Positions 25,194 to 33,267 of a stretch of 64,000 bases of DNA are shown here, in pieces (the stretch's first letter is position 1; every line of letters starts with the position of its first letter). The position numbers were made by a program, and so were the translations under genes. Under the pieces are notes generated by a model. That model worked only from the letters and a program-made list of their open reading frames with translations, was not told where the DNA came from and ran no database searches. The stretch is from Pseudomonadota bacterium (GTDB lineage Bacteria > Pseudomonadota > Alphaproteobacteria > Rhizobiales > Tepidamorphaceae): NCBI GenBank assembly GCA_023458595.1, contig JAEWYT010000105.1:1-64000 (forward strand). Direction: 5' to 3'.

Positions 25194-25310
25194 TGCTTCC
25201 AACCTTCCTCGGCGCCATCGGACCAATTCGCGGCGATATAGTTGCAGGCAACGATGCGGGAAGCCAATGTGACATCACTTCGCTGTGAGACGATCCCAGG
25301 AGGAGGGGGT

Positions 25311-26057
25311 ATGGGCGACGCCGAACCGGTCAGGATCGCCATGTGGTCCGGGCCACGGAACATCTCGACGGCGATGATGCGATCCTTCGAGAACCGGCCG
25401 GACACGATCGTCGTCGACGAGCCGTTCTATGCCGCCTATCTCGCGCGCACCGGCATCGACCATCCGATGCGCGGGGAGGTTATCGCCACGGGCGAGACGG
25501 ATTGGCGGAAGGTGGTCGAAAGCCTGCTCGCGCCGCTGCAGCCGGGCGCGTCGGTGTTCTACCAGAAGCAGATGACCCACCACATGATCCCCGGGATCGG
25601 GCGCGACTGGCTCGGCGAGGTGACGAACGCCTTCCTGATCCGCCGGCCGGAGAACGTACTGGGCTCCTACGTGCGCAAGCGCGAGGCGGTGAGCCTCGGA
25701 GACATCGGCTTCGTGCAGCAGGGCGAGTTGTTCGATATCGTCGCCGATCGGCTCGGGAAGGCACCGCCGGTGATCGATGCGCGAGACGTCCTGGACAATC
25801 CCTGCGCGACGCTGTCGGCGCTCTGCGCGGCGGTGGGGATCGCGTTCAGCGAGGCGATGCTGGCGTGGCCTGCCGGCGCGCGGGAGACGGACGGGGTGTG
25901 GGGCGCGCACTGGTACGAGGCGGTCAACGCCTCCACCCGTTTCGGCCCGCCGGGGCGGGACGTCGCCGAACTGCCGGATCATTTGCGGAGAATCGCCGAC
26001 GCCGCCCGTCCGATCTACGAACGGCTGTCGGCATTCAAGCTCGACCCGGAGGTCTGA
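25311..26057 (+). CDS. Sulfotransferase-like P-loop protein
   Basis: The 248-residue protein begins with IAMWSGPRNISTAMMRSFEN, matching the 5'-phosphosulfate loop of PAPS-dependent sulfotransferases. IRRPENVLGSYVRKRE further on matches the 3'-phosphate-binding region. Related proteins are often named branched-chain aminotransferase-like only because of a plant fusion. Substrate and activity are unknown. The ATG at 25311 directly follows an AGGAGG site, which settles the start against longer frames. The gene converges on fliJ. Confidence 0.75.
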   Translation: MGDAEPVRIAMWSGPRNISTAMMRSFENRPDTIVVDEPFYAAYLARTGIDHPMRGEVIATGETDWRKVVESLLAPLQPGASVFYQKQMTHHMIPGIGRDWLGEVTNAFLIRRPENVLGSYVRKREAVSLGDIGFVQQGELFDIVADRLGKAPPVIDARDVLDNPCATLSALCAAVGIAFSEAMLAWPAGARETDGVWGAHWYEAVNASTRFGPPGRDVAELPDHLRRIADAARPIYERLSAFKLDPEV

Positions 26058-26101
26058 CGCCTACGGCTCCGGGCCGCGCGAGTCTCTCGGGCTGGTTTCC
26101 G

Positions 26102-26515
26102 TCAGCCCGCGCGCATGTGCATGGCGAGACCGATCGCGTCCATCTCGGCCTGAGCGCGCTGGTTCTCGGTCTGGCGCTCGCGCTCGACGTTGCGCTCTTC
26201 CAGAAGCTCGACCTTCTTCAACTCCTCGAACGCCTCGGCGAGCTGGTTCTGCGCGCTGGCGAGCTGATCGCGGAGACCGTCGGCCGACCCTTTCAGGTTG
26301 TCGCGGCGCTGCATGGCGGCCTTGGCGAAGGTCGGATAGGCGAAATGCGCGATGTCGGTGACGCCGACGCGCTTCTCCTCTTCCGCGATCTGCCGGTTGA
26401 GCTCGTCGGCCATGCGTTCGAAATCGGCAATCATTGTCTCAATCTGGGTCACCTGGCGACGCTTCTCGTCGACCTGGAACCTTTTGAGACGGATTAGGTT
26501 CTCACGGGACTTCAT
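26102..26515 (-). CDS. fliJ: Flagellar export protein FliJ
   Basis: FliJ is a small coiled-coil that sits in the FliI ATPase ring and links it to FlhA in the flagellar export gate. The 137-residue protein is almost wholly helical and charged, with heptad-like runs such as EKRRQVTQIETMIADFERM and QLAEAFEELKKVELLEERN. Identity rests on the overlap of 14 bases with fliI and on coiled-coil character, since FliJ sequences diverge. Two membrane or signal segments are absent, as expected. Confidence 0.88.
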   Translation of the reverse strand: MKSRENLIRLKRFQVDEKRRQVTQIETMIADFERMADELNRQIAEEEKRVGVTDIAHFAYPTFAKAAMQRRDNLKGSADGLRDQLASAQNQLAEAFEELKKVELLEERNVERERQTENQRAQAEMDAIGLAMHMRAG

Positions 26516-27953
26516 CGGTCAGTGCTCCACGTTCCTGAGGCCATTCCTCGCCACCACCAATCACGATCCGTGCCAGTCGTTCGTACCCGTCCTGGATCGA
26601 ACTCGTTTCGTCCTTCTCCTGGGCGAGAAAGGCTTCCAAGTCCGCGTTCCTGTCGATCGCCTCGTCGACGGCATCGTTCGAGCCGCGTCGGTAGGCGCCG
26701 AGCCGGATCAATTCCTCCATATCCGTATAGGTCGCCATCAGTTCGCGTGCCTTTCGGATCACCGGCAGATACTCGGGATCCGCCGATCCCGGCATTGTGC
26801 GCGAAACGGATTTCAAAATACTTATCGCCGGGAAGCGGCCGCGCTCGGCGATGGACCGCTCCATGACGATATGGCCGTCGACAATGGCGCGAACGGCGTC
26901 CGAAACGGGCTCGTTGTGGTCGTCACCCTCGACGAGAACGGTGAAAAGTCCGGTAATCGAGCCTTTTCCGACGCCCGGGCCCGCACGTTCGAGGAGGCGG
27001 GGCAATTCGGAGAAGACGGTCGGAGTATAGCCCTTGGCGGTCGGCGGTTCGCCGCCGGCCAGACCGACCTCGCGTTGTGCCATGGCGAAACGGGTCAGTG
27101 AATCGATGAGACAAAGCGCGTCCGCGCCCTGGTCGCGAAAATACTCCGCGAGCGTCATGGTGAGCCATGCGGCCTGGCGGCGCATCAGCGCGGTCTCGTC
27201 GGAGGTCGCGACGACGACGATGGCGTTCTTCAGGCCCTCGGGCCCCAGATCGTCCTCGATGAACTCCTGCACCTCGCGGCCGCGCTCGCCGATCAGGCCG
27301 ATGATCGTCACGTCGGCGGAGGCGTTGCGTGCCAGCATGGAGAACAGCACCGACTTGCCGACGCCGGAGCCGGCGAAGATGCCCATGCGCTGGCCGCGGC
27401 AGCAGGTCAGGAACGTGTTGATGGCGCGCACGCCGAGGTCGATCGGCTCGCCGACGCGCGAGCGCAGGTGCGCGGGCGGCGGCGAAGCGCGCAGCGGCAT
27501 CGGATCGGGACCCTGCGGAAGCGGGCCCCTGCCGTCGATCGGCTCGCCGAAGGCATTGAGGACGCGGCCGAGCCATGCGCGCGTCGGGCGCACGCTCAGA
27601 TCCTGGCTGGCGACGACGGCGCGGCAGCCCATGCGCACGCCGTCTATGTGACGAAAGGGCATGCAGATCGCGCGGTTGTTCTTGAATCCGACGACCTCGC
27701 AGCCGATCGTCCTCTCGGCGGCGTCGGCGATGTCGACGCGCGAGCCGATGCGCATGGCCTGGACAGGCCCGGCAACCTCGATCAGCAAACCCTGAACGGC
27801 CGACACGCGTCCGAAAGTCTCGGCGCTCGGCAGGGTCGCGATCTCTTCGATCAACGCTCGCAATCCGGCTCCCCAGCTCGCCCGGCGTAACGATTCGTTT
27901 ACGCCTCCCGTCAATACTTTCTGAAAACCTCTTAAGGGGTCGTAAACCAACAC
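26502..27953 (-). CDS. fliI: Flagellar export ATPase FliI
   Basis: FliI is the hexameric ATPase that feeds substrates to the flagellar type III export gate. The 483-residue protein has the F1-beta-like fold with Walker A GIFAGSGVGKS near residue 185, Walker B ADALCLIDSLTRFA, and the AQREVGLAGGEPP motif. The family usually has 440-470 residues, and the start is GTG at 27953; a start farther in is possible because the first 30 residues are not conserved-looking. It overlaps fliJ and is divergent from ctrA with about 280 bases between, the arrangement seen in other Rhizobiales. Confidence 0.95.
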   Translation of the reverse strand: MLVYDPLRGFQKVLTGGVNESLRRASWGAGLRALIEEIATLPSAETFGRVSAVQGLLIEVAGPVQAMRIGSRVDIADAAERTIGCEVVGFKNNRAICMPFRHIDGVRMGCRAVVASQDLSVRPTRAWLGRVLNAFGEPIDGRGPLPQGPDPMPLRASPPPAHLRSRVGEPIDLGVRAINTFLTCCRGQRMGIFAGSGVGKSVLFSMLARNASADVTIIGLIGERGREVQEFIEDDLGPEGLKNAIVVVATSDETALMRRQAAWLTMTLAEYFRDQGADALCLIDSLTRFAMAQREVGLAGGEPPTAKGYTPTVFSELPRLLERAGPGVGKGSITGLFTVLVEGDDHNEPVSDAVRAIVDGHIVMERSIAERGRFPAISILKSVSRTMPGSADPEYLPVIRKARELMATYTDMEELIRLGAYRRGSNDAVDEAIDRNADLEAFLAQEKDETSSIQDGYERLARIVIGGGEEWPQERGALTDEVP

Positions 27954-27987
27954 GGCGGTCGCTTAACGTCCGGCAGATGAGTCGCAA

Positions 27988-28148
27988 GAATCGATTAGGC
28001 AGTTTTCTTAATCTAAAATCTCAACATTGGAATCGGCGATTTTTCTCGGATTCTCAAAGCACTGGGTCGAATCTGGACGGCGAATCGTTAAAAGTTTGGT
28101 TGACGGAAAAGAGGTTTTGTTAACCATTGGGGCCTAACTTTGCGATTC
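27988..28148 (+). promoter_or_regulatory. ctrA regulatory region with six GANTC methylation sites
   Basis: GANTC sites lie at 27988, 28030, 28049, 28069, 28082 and 28144. This gives six in 161 bases, where chance alone would give fewer than one. CcrM methylates GANTC, and in Caulobacter methylation state controls a ctrA promoter. Scattered TTAA/TTAACC boxes (27963, 28008, 28088, 28120, 28171) could be CtrA half-sites for autoregulation. The region is unusually AT-rich for this genome. Confidence 0.7.
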
Positions 28149-28234
28149 GCGGGAACCAGAAGGTGACCCCTTAACAAACGGCCGCGCTTTCCGAGCGGGC
28201 ACCAGCCTAGAAAGGCATGCGGAAAGGAACTGGC

Positions 28235-28933
28235 ATGCGAGTTCTGCTGATCGAGGACGACAGCGCGACGGCGCAAAGCATCGAGTTGATGCTGAAGTCG
28301 GAGAGCTTCAACGTCTACACGACCGATCTCGGCGAAGAAGGGATCGATCTCGGCAAGCTATACGACTACGACATTATCCTGCTCGACCTGAACCTGCCGG
28401 ATATGAGCGGGTACGAGGTGCTGAAGACGCTGCGCCTGTCGAAGGTCAAGACCCCGATCCTGATCCTGTCCGGTCTCGCCGGCATCGAGGACAAGGTCCG
28501 CGGCCTGGGCTTCGGCGCCGACGACTATCTCACCAAGCCGTTCCACAAGGACGAGCTGGTGGCGCGCATCCACGCGATCGTACGGCGTTCCAAGGGCCAT
28601 GCGGAATCGGTCATCGAAACGGGCGACCTCAAGGTCAACCTCGACACCAAGACCGTCGAGGTGAACGGCCAGCGGGTGCATCTGACCGGCAAGGAATACC
28701 AGATGCTGGAGCTGCTCTCCCTGCGCAAGGGGACGACCCTCACCAAGGAGATGTTCCTGAACCATCTCTACGGCGGTATGGACGAGCCGGAACTCAAGAT
28801 CATCGACGTCTTCATCTGCAAGCTTCGCAAGAAGCTGTCGGCGGCGACTGGCGGGAAGAACTACATCGAAACCGTGTGGGGCCGCGGCTACGTCCTGCGC
28901 GATCCGGAATCCGACGCGGCGATCTCCGCGTAG
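28235..28933 (+). CDS. ctrA: Cell-cycle response regulator CtrA
   Basis: CtrA is the OmpR-type response regulator that controls cell-cycle, flagellar and envelope genes by binding TTAA-N7-TTAA. The 232-residue protein has a receiver domain with acidic pair ED at 7-9 and phosphoacceptor D51 in LLDLNLPD, then a winged helix with the near-invariant stretch TGKEYQMLELLSLRKGTTLT near residue 150. The end, IETVWGRGYVLRDP, matches Caulobacter CtrA almost exactly. An in-frame ATG at 28217 lies in a duplicated GGCATGCG; the ATG at 28235 (MRVLLIEDDS) is the homology-supported start. Degradation signals cannot be judged; the tail ends DAAISA, with the Ala-rich C-terminus often used for ClpXP. Confidence 0.97.
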   Translation: MRVLLIEDDSATAQSIELMLKSESFNVYTTDLGEEGIDLGKLYDYDIILLDLNLPDMSGYEVLKTLRLSKVKTPILILSGLAGIEDKVRGLGFGADDYLTKPFHKDELVARIHAIVRRSKGHAESVIETGDLKVNLDTKTVEVNGQRVHLTGKEYQMLELLSLRKGTTLTKEMFLNHLYGGMDEPELKIIDVFICKLRKKLSAATGGKNYIETVWGRGYVLRDPESDAAISA

Positions 28934-28961
28934 TCAGACATATCTCCAGGCAACAGAAAAA

Positions 28962-28991
28962 AGCCTCGTCTTGCGACGGGGCTCTTTTTTT
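28962..28991 (+). terminator. Rho-independent terminator of ctrA
   Basis: AGCCTCGTC and GACGGGGCT form a 9-bp stem around TTGC, followed by seven T. It begins about 30 bases after the stop codon. Confidence 0.92.
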
Positions 28992-29070
28992 GCCTTCCGC
29001 CCCGGCTTTCCGTCACGGCGCCCGTGTGTCACGCTTCCTCCGACAACAAAGCCAAACGGGAGGAAGCACC

Positions 29071-30222
29071 ATGATGGACCTCGATTCCCTGTTACGCAAA
29101 GCGGTTGCCGACCGTGAAGCGCCTTTCCTCGTCGCGATGTCGGGAAACACGGGCGGCGTTACGTGGTCGGGCGCGGCGGGCGAGCGCTCGGCAGGCGAAC
29201 CCGCCACCGTCGACACTGTCTTCCGCATCTTCTCGATGACCAAGGCCGTCGGCTCGACGGCCGCGATGATCCTGATCGACCGCGGCAAGCTCAGCATGGA
29301 CACCGAGGTCGAGGCCGTCCTGCCGGAGTTCAAGAAGGTGCAGGTGCTCGAGGGGATCGAAGGCGGAAAGCCGATCCTCCGCGCACCGCGCACCAAGGCG
29401 ACGGTCCGGCATCTGGCGACCCATACGTCGGGCTTCGTCTACGAGTTCTGGAACTCGATGATTCCGTCCTACATGGAGATCGCCGGGCATCCGACCATCA
29501 TCTCCGGGCTCAACGCCTCGCTGCATTATCCTCTGGCCTTCGATCCGGGTGAGCGATGGGACTACGGCATCGGTATCGACTGGCTCGGCAAGGTCGTCGA
29601 GGCGGTCGACGGACGGACGGTCGACAGGTTCTGTCACGAGGAGATATTCGGGCCGCTGTCGATGGCCGATACCGGCTTCGAGGTCGAGGGCACGATGAAG
29701 AGCCGGCTCGCCAGCGTGCGCGCCCGCGCCGAGGACGGCAGCTTCGTCGATTTTGAGCTGTCGCCGCCCTCCAACCCGGAATTCTACGGCATGGGCCACG
29801 CGCTCTATTCGACGGCGCCCGACTACATGCGCTTCCTGCGCATGTACCTGAACCGAGGCCAGATCGACGGCCACCGCATCCTCAGCGAGGACGCGGTCGA
29901 GCATATGCTCTCCAACCAGATCGGCGATCTGCGCGTGAGCGTGATGAAGACGGTGGCGCCGCCGGTGACGGCCGATACCGAGTTCTTCCCCGGTCGCGAG
30001 AAGACGCACTCCTTCGGATTCATGCGGATGGAGGAGGACGTGCCCGGCATGCGTTCGGAGGGGGCGCAGTCGTGGGCGGGCGTGCTGAACACGCATTTCT
30101 GGTTTGACCCGACGTGCGACGTGGCGGGCCTCATCATGACGCAGATGCTGCCTTTCGCCGACCCGGCGTTCATTCGCCTGTACGAGCGTTACGAGGCCGG
30201 CGTCTACGCCAACAGGCCGTAG
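29071..30222 (+). CDS. Beta-lactamase-fold serine hydrolase (class C/EstB-like)
   Basis: The 383-residue protein is a serine beta-lactamase-like esterase/peptidase. The SxxK motif is in FSMTKAVGS near residue 56, and the Tyr motif is YGIGIDW near residue 167. No signal peptide precedes them, so it is cytoplasmic and more likely an esterase or D-aminopeptidase-like enzyme than a resistance beta-lactamase. Substrate unknown. The ATG at 29071 follows a GGGAGGAAG site; the upstream in-frame frame crosses the ctrA terminator and is rejected. It converges on cheR, with a GC hairpin between. Confidence 0.88.
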   Translation: MMDLDSLLRKAVADREAPFLVAMSGNTGGVTWSGAAGERSAGEPATVDTVFRIFSMTKAVGSTAAMILIDRGKLSMDTEVEAVLPEFKKVQVLEGIEGGKPILRAPRTKATVRHLATHTSGFVYEFWNSMIPSYMEIAGHPTIISGLNASLHYPLAFDPGERWDYGIGIDWLGKVVEAVDGRTVDRFCHEEIFGPLSMADTGFEVEGTMKSRLASVRARAEDGSFVDFELSPPSNPEFYGMGHALYSTAPDYMRFLRMYLNRGQIDGHRILSEDAVEHMLSNQIGDLRVSVMKTVAPPVTADTEFFPGREKTHSFGFMRMEEDVPGMRSEGAQSWAGVLNTHFWFDPTCDVAGLIMTQMLPFADPAFIRLYERYEAGVYANRP

Positions 30223-30260
30223 GCCGTCGGGAGCGCCGAGCGAAGAAAGAGAAATCAGGG

Positions 30261-30281
30261 GGGCCGCCGGCGAGGCGGCCC
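30261..30281 (-). terminator. Candidate terminator of the chemotaxis operon
   Basis: GGGCCGCC (30261-30268) and GGCGGCCC (30274-30281) form a perfect 8-bp stem just downstream of cheR read leftward. The U-rich part after it is broken (TTTCTCTTTCTT), so efficiency is uncertain. Confidence 0.55.
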
Positions 30282-30287
30282 TCGCGC

Positions 30288-31151
30288 CTAGGCGACGCGG
30301 CCGATCGAGGCCATGCCGGCCGGGACCGGCTTCACCGCCGATTTCGGTACCGGACGATAGAGCCCGCGGCAATTGGGCTGCGCCTCGAAGCGGTCGCTCA
30401 GTCCCACCACGGTCTCGGCGGCTCCGAGAACCAGATAGCCGTCCGGCTCGAGGACGTCGGCGATGCGCGACAGCACGTCGGTCTTGGTCGGCCGGTCGAA
30501 GTAGATCAGCACATTGCGGCAGAACACGACATCGAAGCGGCCGAGCGCCGAGAAGCTCGACAACAGATTGAACTTCTGCCAGCGCACCATCCTGCGGATG
30601 GCCTGGTCGAGTTCCCACATGTCGCCCTGCTGGGCGAAATACTTCACCAGAAGTTGGATCGGCAGGCCGCGCTGCACCTCGAACTGGCTGTAGACGCCGG
30701 CCTTGCCGCGATCCATCACCGTCTCGGCGATGTCGGTGCCGAGAATGTCGAGCCGCCATGCGGCGAGGCGCGAGTCCTCGCGGGCGCTGATCGCCAGCGA
30801 ATAGGGCTCCTGGCCGGTCGAGGCGGCCGCGCACCAGATCTTGATCTCGCGCTTCGACGCACGCTCCTGCAGGAAGTGCGGGACGATCACGTCCTTGAAC
30901 TGATCGAAAGGCGTCTTGTCGCGAAAGAACGAGGATTCGTTCGTCGTCATCGCCTCGACAACGGCCGTCCGCAGCCTGACGTCGCCGCCGAGCTTGAGGG
31001 CCGAGATCAGGGCGGAAAGATCGGCGATGCCGGCGCGCCGGGCGATCGGGCCGAGGCGCGCTTCGACGAGATAACGCTTGTCCTCGGCCAGATCGAGCCC
31101 CGACTGGCTGCGCAGGAAATCGCGAAGGTAGTCGTACTCCTGGGGCGTCAT
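30288..31151 (-). CDS. cheR: Chemotaxis protein methyltransferase CheR
   Basis: CheR methylates glutamates of chemoreceptors using S-adenosylmethionine. The 287-residue protein has an N-terminal helical CheR_N domain (about 1-75) and a Rossmann-type methyltransferase domain with KIWCAAASTGQEPYSLA near residue 120, the SAM-binding glycine-poor motif I region, and CRNVLIYFD near residue 220. Start at 31151 (MTPQEYDYL), overlapping cheB stop by four bases (ATGA). It is the last gene of the leftward chemotaxis run. Confidence 0.95.
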   Translation of the reverse strand: MTPQEYDYLRDFLRSQSGLDLAEDKRYLVEARLGPIARRAGIADLSALISALKLGGDVRLRTAVVEAMTTNESSFFRDKTPFDQFKDVIVPHFLQERASKREIKIWCAAASTGQEPYSLAISAREDSRLAAWRLDILGTDIAETVMDRGKAGVYSQFEVQRGLPIQLLVKYFAQQGDMWELDQAIRRMVRWQKFNLLSSFSALGRFDVVFCRNVLIYFDRPTKTDVLSRIADVLEPDGYLVLGAAETVVGLSDRFEAQPNCRGLYRPVPKSAVKPVPAGMASIGRVA

Positions 31152-32302
31152 GCCTTGATCCCCTTCAGATACCTGGAGAGTTGACCGGGAATGCGGTCGA
31201 GAGAGAGGACGGCCGAGCAAACACCCGTGCGGGCGGTTGCACCCGGCATGCCCCAAACCACGCTGGACGCTTCATCCTGCGCGACCACGGTTCCGCCGGC
31301 TGCTGCGACCGCACGGCCTCCCGCAGCGCCATCATGTCCCATTCCGGTCAGCACGAGCGCGAGCGTGGCCGCGCCGTACGTCTTCGCAACCGACTCGAAG
31401 AGCGGGTCGACCGCGGGCTTGCAGTAGTTCACCGGTGGCCCGTCGGTGAGACGGATCGTTGGAACCGCACCGGCTTCGACGATCATGTGACGGCCGCCGG
31501 GTGCGACGTAGATGCGGCCGGGCGTCACCGGCTCGCCGTCCTTGCCTTCGGCCGAGGGGCGGCCGCTGGCGCGGGCCAGATGCTCCGCCAGGATACCGGT
31601 GAAGGTCGGAGGCATGTGCTGGGTTATCAGAACGGGCACGTCGGCTATGTCGGCTGCGAGGGACTGCAGCACCGAGGTCAGCGCCGGCGGTCCGCCCGTG
31701 GAGGACCCGATCACCAGCACCCGCGGCCGCACCGAGGAGGGACTGCGCAGGCTGATGGGCCCGGCGAGGGGCGCCGGGAAACTCTTCGCCCGGGGCTGCT
31801 CTCCGCCGACCTTGCGCGCGAGCGCGGTCCTCGGGGCACCCGTCCGACGGGGCGCGAGCGCCCGGATCTTGTCGAGCAGGTCACGGCGGAAATCATCCGC
31901 GGTCACCATGCCGTGCGCCGCTTCGGGCTTGGGGATGTAGTCGCGGGCGCCGAGCGACATCGCCTTGAGACTGATCTCGGCATTCCGCCGGGTCAGGGTC
32001 GAGGCCATTATGACCACTACATTCGGCTTCTTGCGGAGAATCTCTGGCAGGGCAGTCAACCCGTCCATCTCCGGCATCTCGATGTCGAGGATTATGACGT
32101 CGGGATCGGCATCGGCGAGCGCGTCGACCGCCATCTTGCCGTTCCGCTGCGTGGAGACGACCTCGATATCGTTGGCCTCGTCCAGCCAGCGCGTGACGAG
32201 CCCGCGCACGACGGCCGAGTCGTCGACGACCATGACCCGGATCGGCCAGTTCGTCGAAGGCGGAGGCGCAGACCCTACACGGGCGGTACTCTGCATGGAC
32301 AT
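31148..32302 (-). CDS. cheB: Chemotaxis protein-glutamate methylesterase CheB
   Basis: CheB removes receptor methyl groups and is activated by phosphorylation from CheA. The protein has an N-terminal receiver (MVVDDSAVVRG start, Asp in IILDIEMPEMDG) and a C-terminal methylesterase domain with nucleophile region IGSSTGGPPALTSV, the His in ITQHMPPTF, and the Asp in TGMGHDGAAGG. The ATG at 32302 is chosen; another in-frame ATG lies at 32296. A poorly conserved linker near residue 140-185 joins the domains. It is coupled to cheR by overlap. Confidence 0.95.
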   Translation of the reverse strand: MSMQSTARVGSAPPPSTNWPIRVMVVDDSAVVRGLVTRWLDEANDIEVVSTQRNGKMAVDALADADPDVIILDIEMPEMDGLTALPEILRKKPNVVVIMASTLTRRNAEISLKAMSLGARDYIPKPEAAHGMVTADDFRRDLLDKIRALAPRRTGAPRTALARKVGGEQPRAKSFPAPLAGPISLRSPSSVRPRVLVIGSSTGGPPALTSVLQSLAADIADVPVLITQHMPPTFTGILAEHLARASGRPSAEGKDGEPVTPGRIYVAPGGRHMIVEAGAVPTIRLTDGPPVNYCKPAVDPLFESVAKTYGAATLALVLTGMGHDGAAGGRAVAAAGGTVVAQDEASSVVWGMPGATARTGVCSAVLSLDRIPGQLSRYLKGIKA

Positions 32303-32355
32303 ACTCGTACTCGAATACGCTACTTCTGAGAGGTCCGCCCCCAAAGCGGCCCGGA

Positions 32356-32721
32356 TCAGAGAATGCCGGCTTCGGCGAACTTGGCCTCGACGATGTCCCG
32401 GTCGAAGGGCTTCATGATGTACTCGTTGGCGCCGGCCTTCAGGGCGCGGGCGATCTGGGCGATGTCGTTCTCGGTGGTGCAGAACACGACCTTGGGGGCG
32501 TTGCCGCCTTCCATCTGGCGCAGCTGCTTCAGGAACTCGAACCCATCCATCACGGGCATGTTCCAGTCGAGAAGGATGGCGAAGGGCATCTGGTAGCGGC
32601 AGGCGTGCAACGCCTGGGCGCCGTCCTCGGCCTCGGTCACCGCGAAACCGAGCTCCTCCAGAATCCGGCGTGCAACCTTACGGATGACGCTGGAATCGTC
32701 TACGATGAGGCAGTTTTTCAT
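32356..32721 (-). CDS. cheY: Chemotaxis response regulator CheY
   Basis: This stand-alone receiver of 121 residues has the acidic pair at residues 8-9, the phosphoacceptor D52 in LLDWNMPVMDG, the Thr switch in FCTTEND near residue 82 and the Lys in IMKPFD near residue 104. It transmits the CheA signal to the flagellar motor switch. The ATG at 32721 sits eight bases from a GGAG site, which excludes the nearby ATG at 32727. Position between cheW and cheB supports the chemotaxis role over DivK-type cell-cycle regulators. Confidence 0.93.
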   Translation of the reverse strand: MKNCLIVDDSSVIRKVARRILEELGFAVTEAEDGAQALHACRYQMPFAILLDWNMPVMDGFEFLKQLRQMEGGNAPKVVFCTTENDIAQIARALKAGANEYIMKPFDRDIVEAKFAEAGIL

Positions 32722-32787
32722 CTCCATTGCTCCGGATTTCGATAAGTTGGACAAGCTTATCCGTGCAAACCTTCGAACTCGTTACGT

Positions 32788-33267
32788 TCAAGCCGCGAGC
32801 GGCTCGTGATCCATGTCGAGGATCCGGTCGACGTCGAGGATGACGAGCAGGTTCCCCTCGAGCCGCTGGACACCCGAGGACACGCGCGCCCAGCGCGGGT
32901 CCAGATTGACCGGATTGGGCTCGATGTTGGCGATCGGCAGGCGGAGGACATCGCCGACCTCGTCGATGACGAGACCGTAGGATTCACCGCGGTACTCAAT
33001 GCCGACGGCCATCGGCGCGTCGTTCCTGTCGCGCTCGCCGAGATCGAGCCGGCGGCGCATGTCGATCGCGGTGACGATGCGGCCGCGCATGTTGAGCACG
33101 CCGGCGATCTCCTTGCGCGACATAGGCACCGGCGTCATGCCGGTCAGCCGGAACACGTCGTGGACGCCCTCGATCGGCAGCCCGAACCGCTGCGACCCGA
33201 TGGTCACCGTGATGTAGTCGCAGGATTCGCCTTCGTCGTGGCTTTCCTCTCGATCGAGATCGCTCAT
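32788..33267 (-). CDS. cheW: Chemotaxis coupling protein CheW
   Basis: CheW bridges receptors and CheA in the signalling array. The 159-residue protein is a single CheW domain with ITVTIGSQRFGLPIEGVHDVF near residue 20 and GVLNMRGRIVTAIDMRRRL near residue 60, the two conserved strand pairs. It has an acidic N-terminal tail of about 15 residues. It overlaps the start of cheA by four bases, so its translation is coupled to the operon. Confidence 0.95.
   Translation of the reverse strand: MSDLDREESHDEGESCDYITVTIGSQRFGLPIEGVHDVFRLTGMTPVPMSRKEIAGVLNMRGRIVTAIDMRRRLDLGERDRNDAPMAVGIEYRGESYGLVIDEVGDVLRLPIANIEPNPVNLDPRWARVSSGVQRLEGNLLVILDVDRILDMDHEPLAA

Noticed and set aside
28876..29070. Upstream extension of the beta-lactamase-fold gene
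   Set aside because: The frame crosses ctrA and its terminator; the ATG at 29071 has a strong ribosome site.
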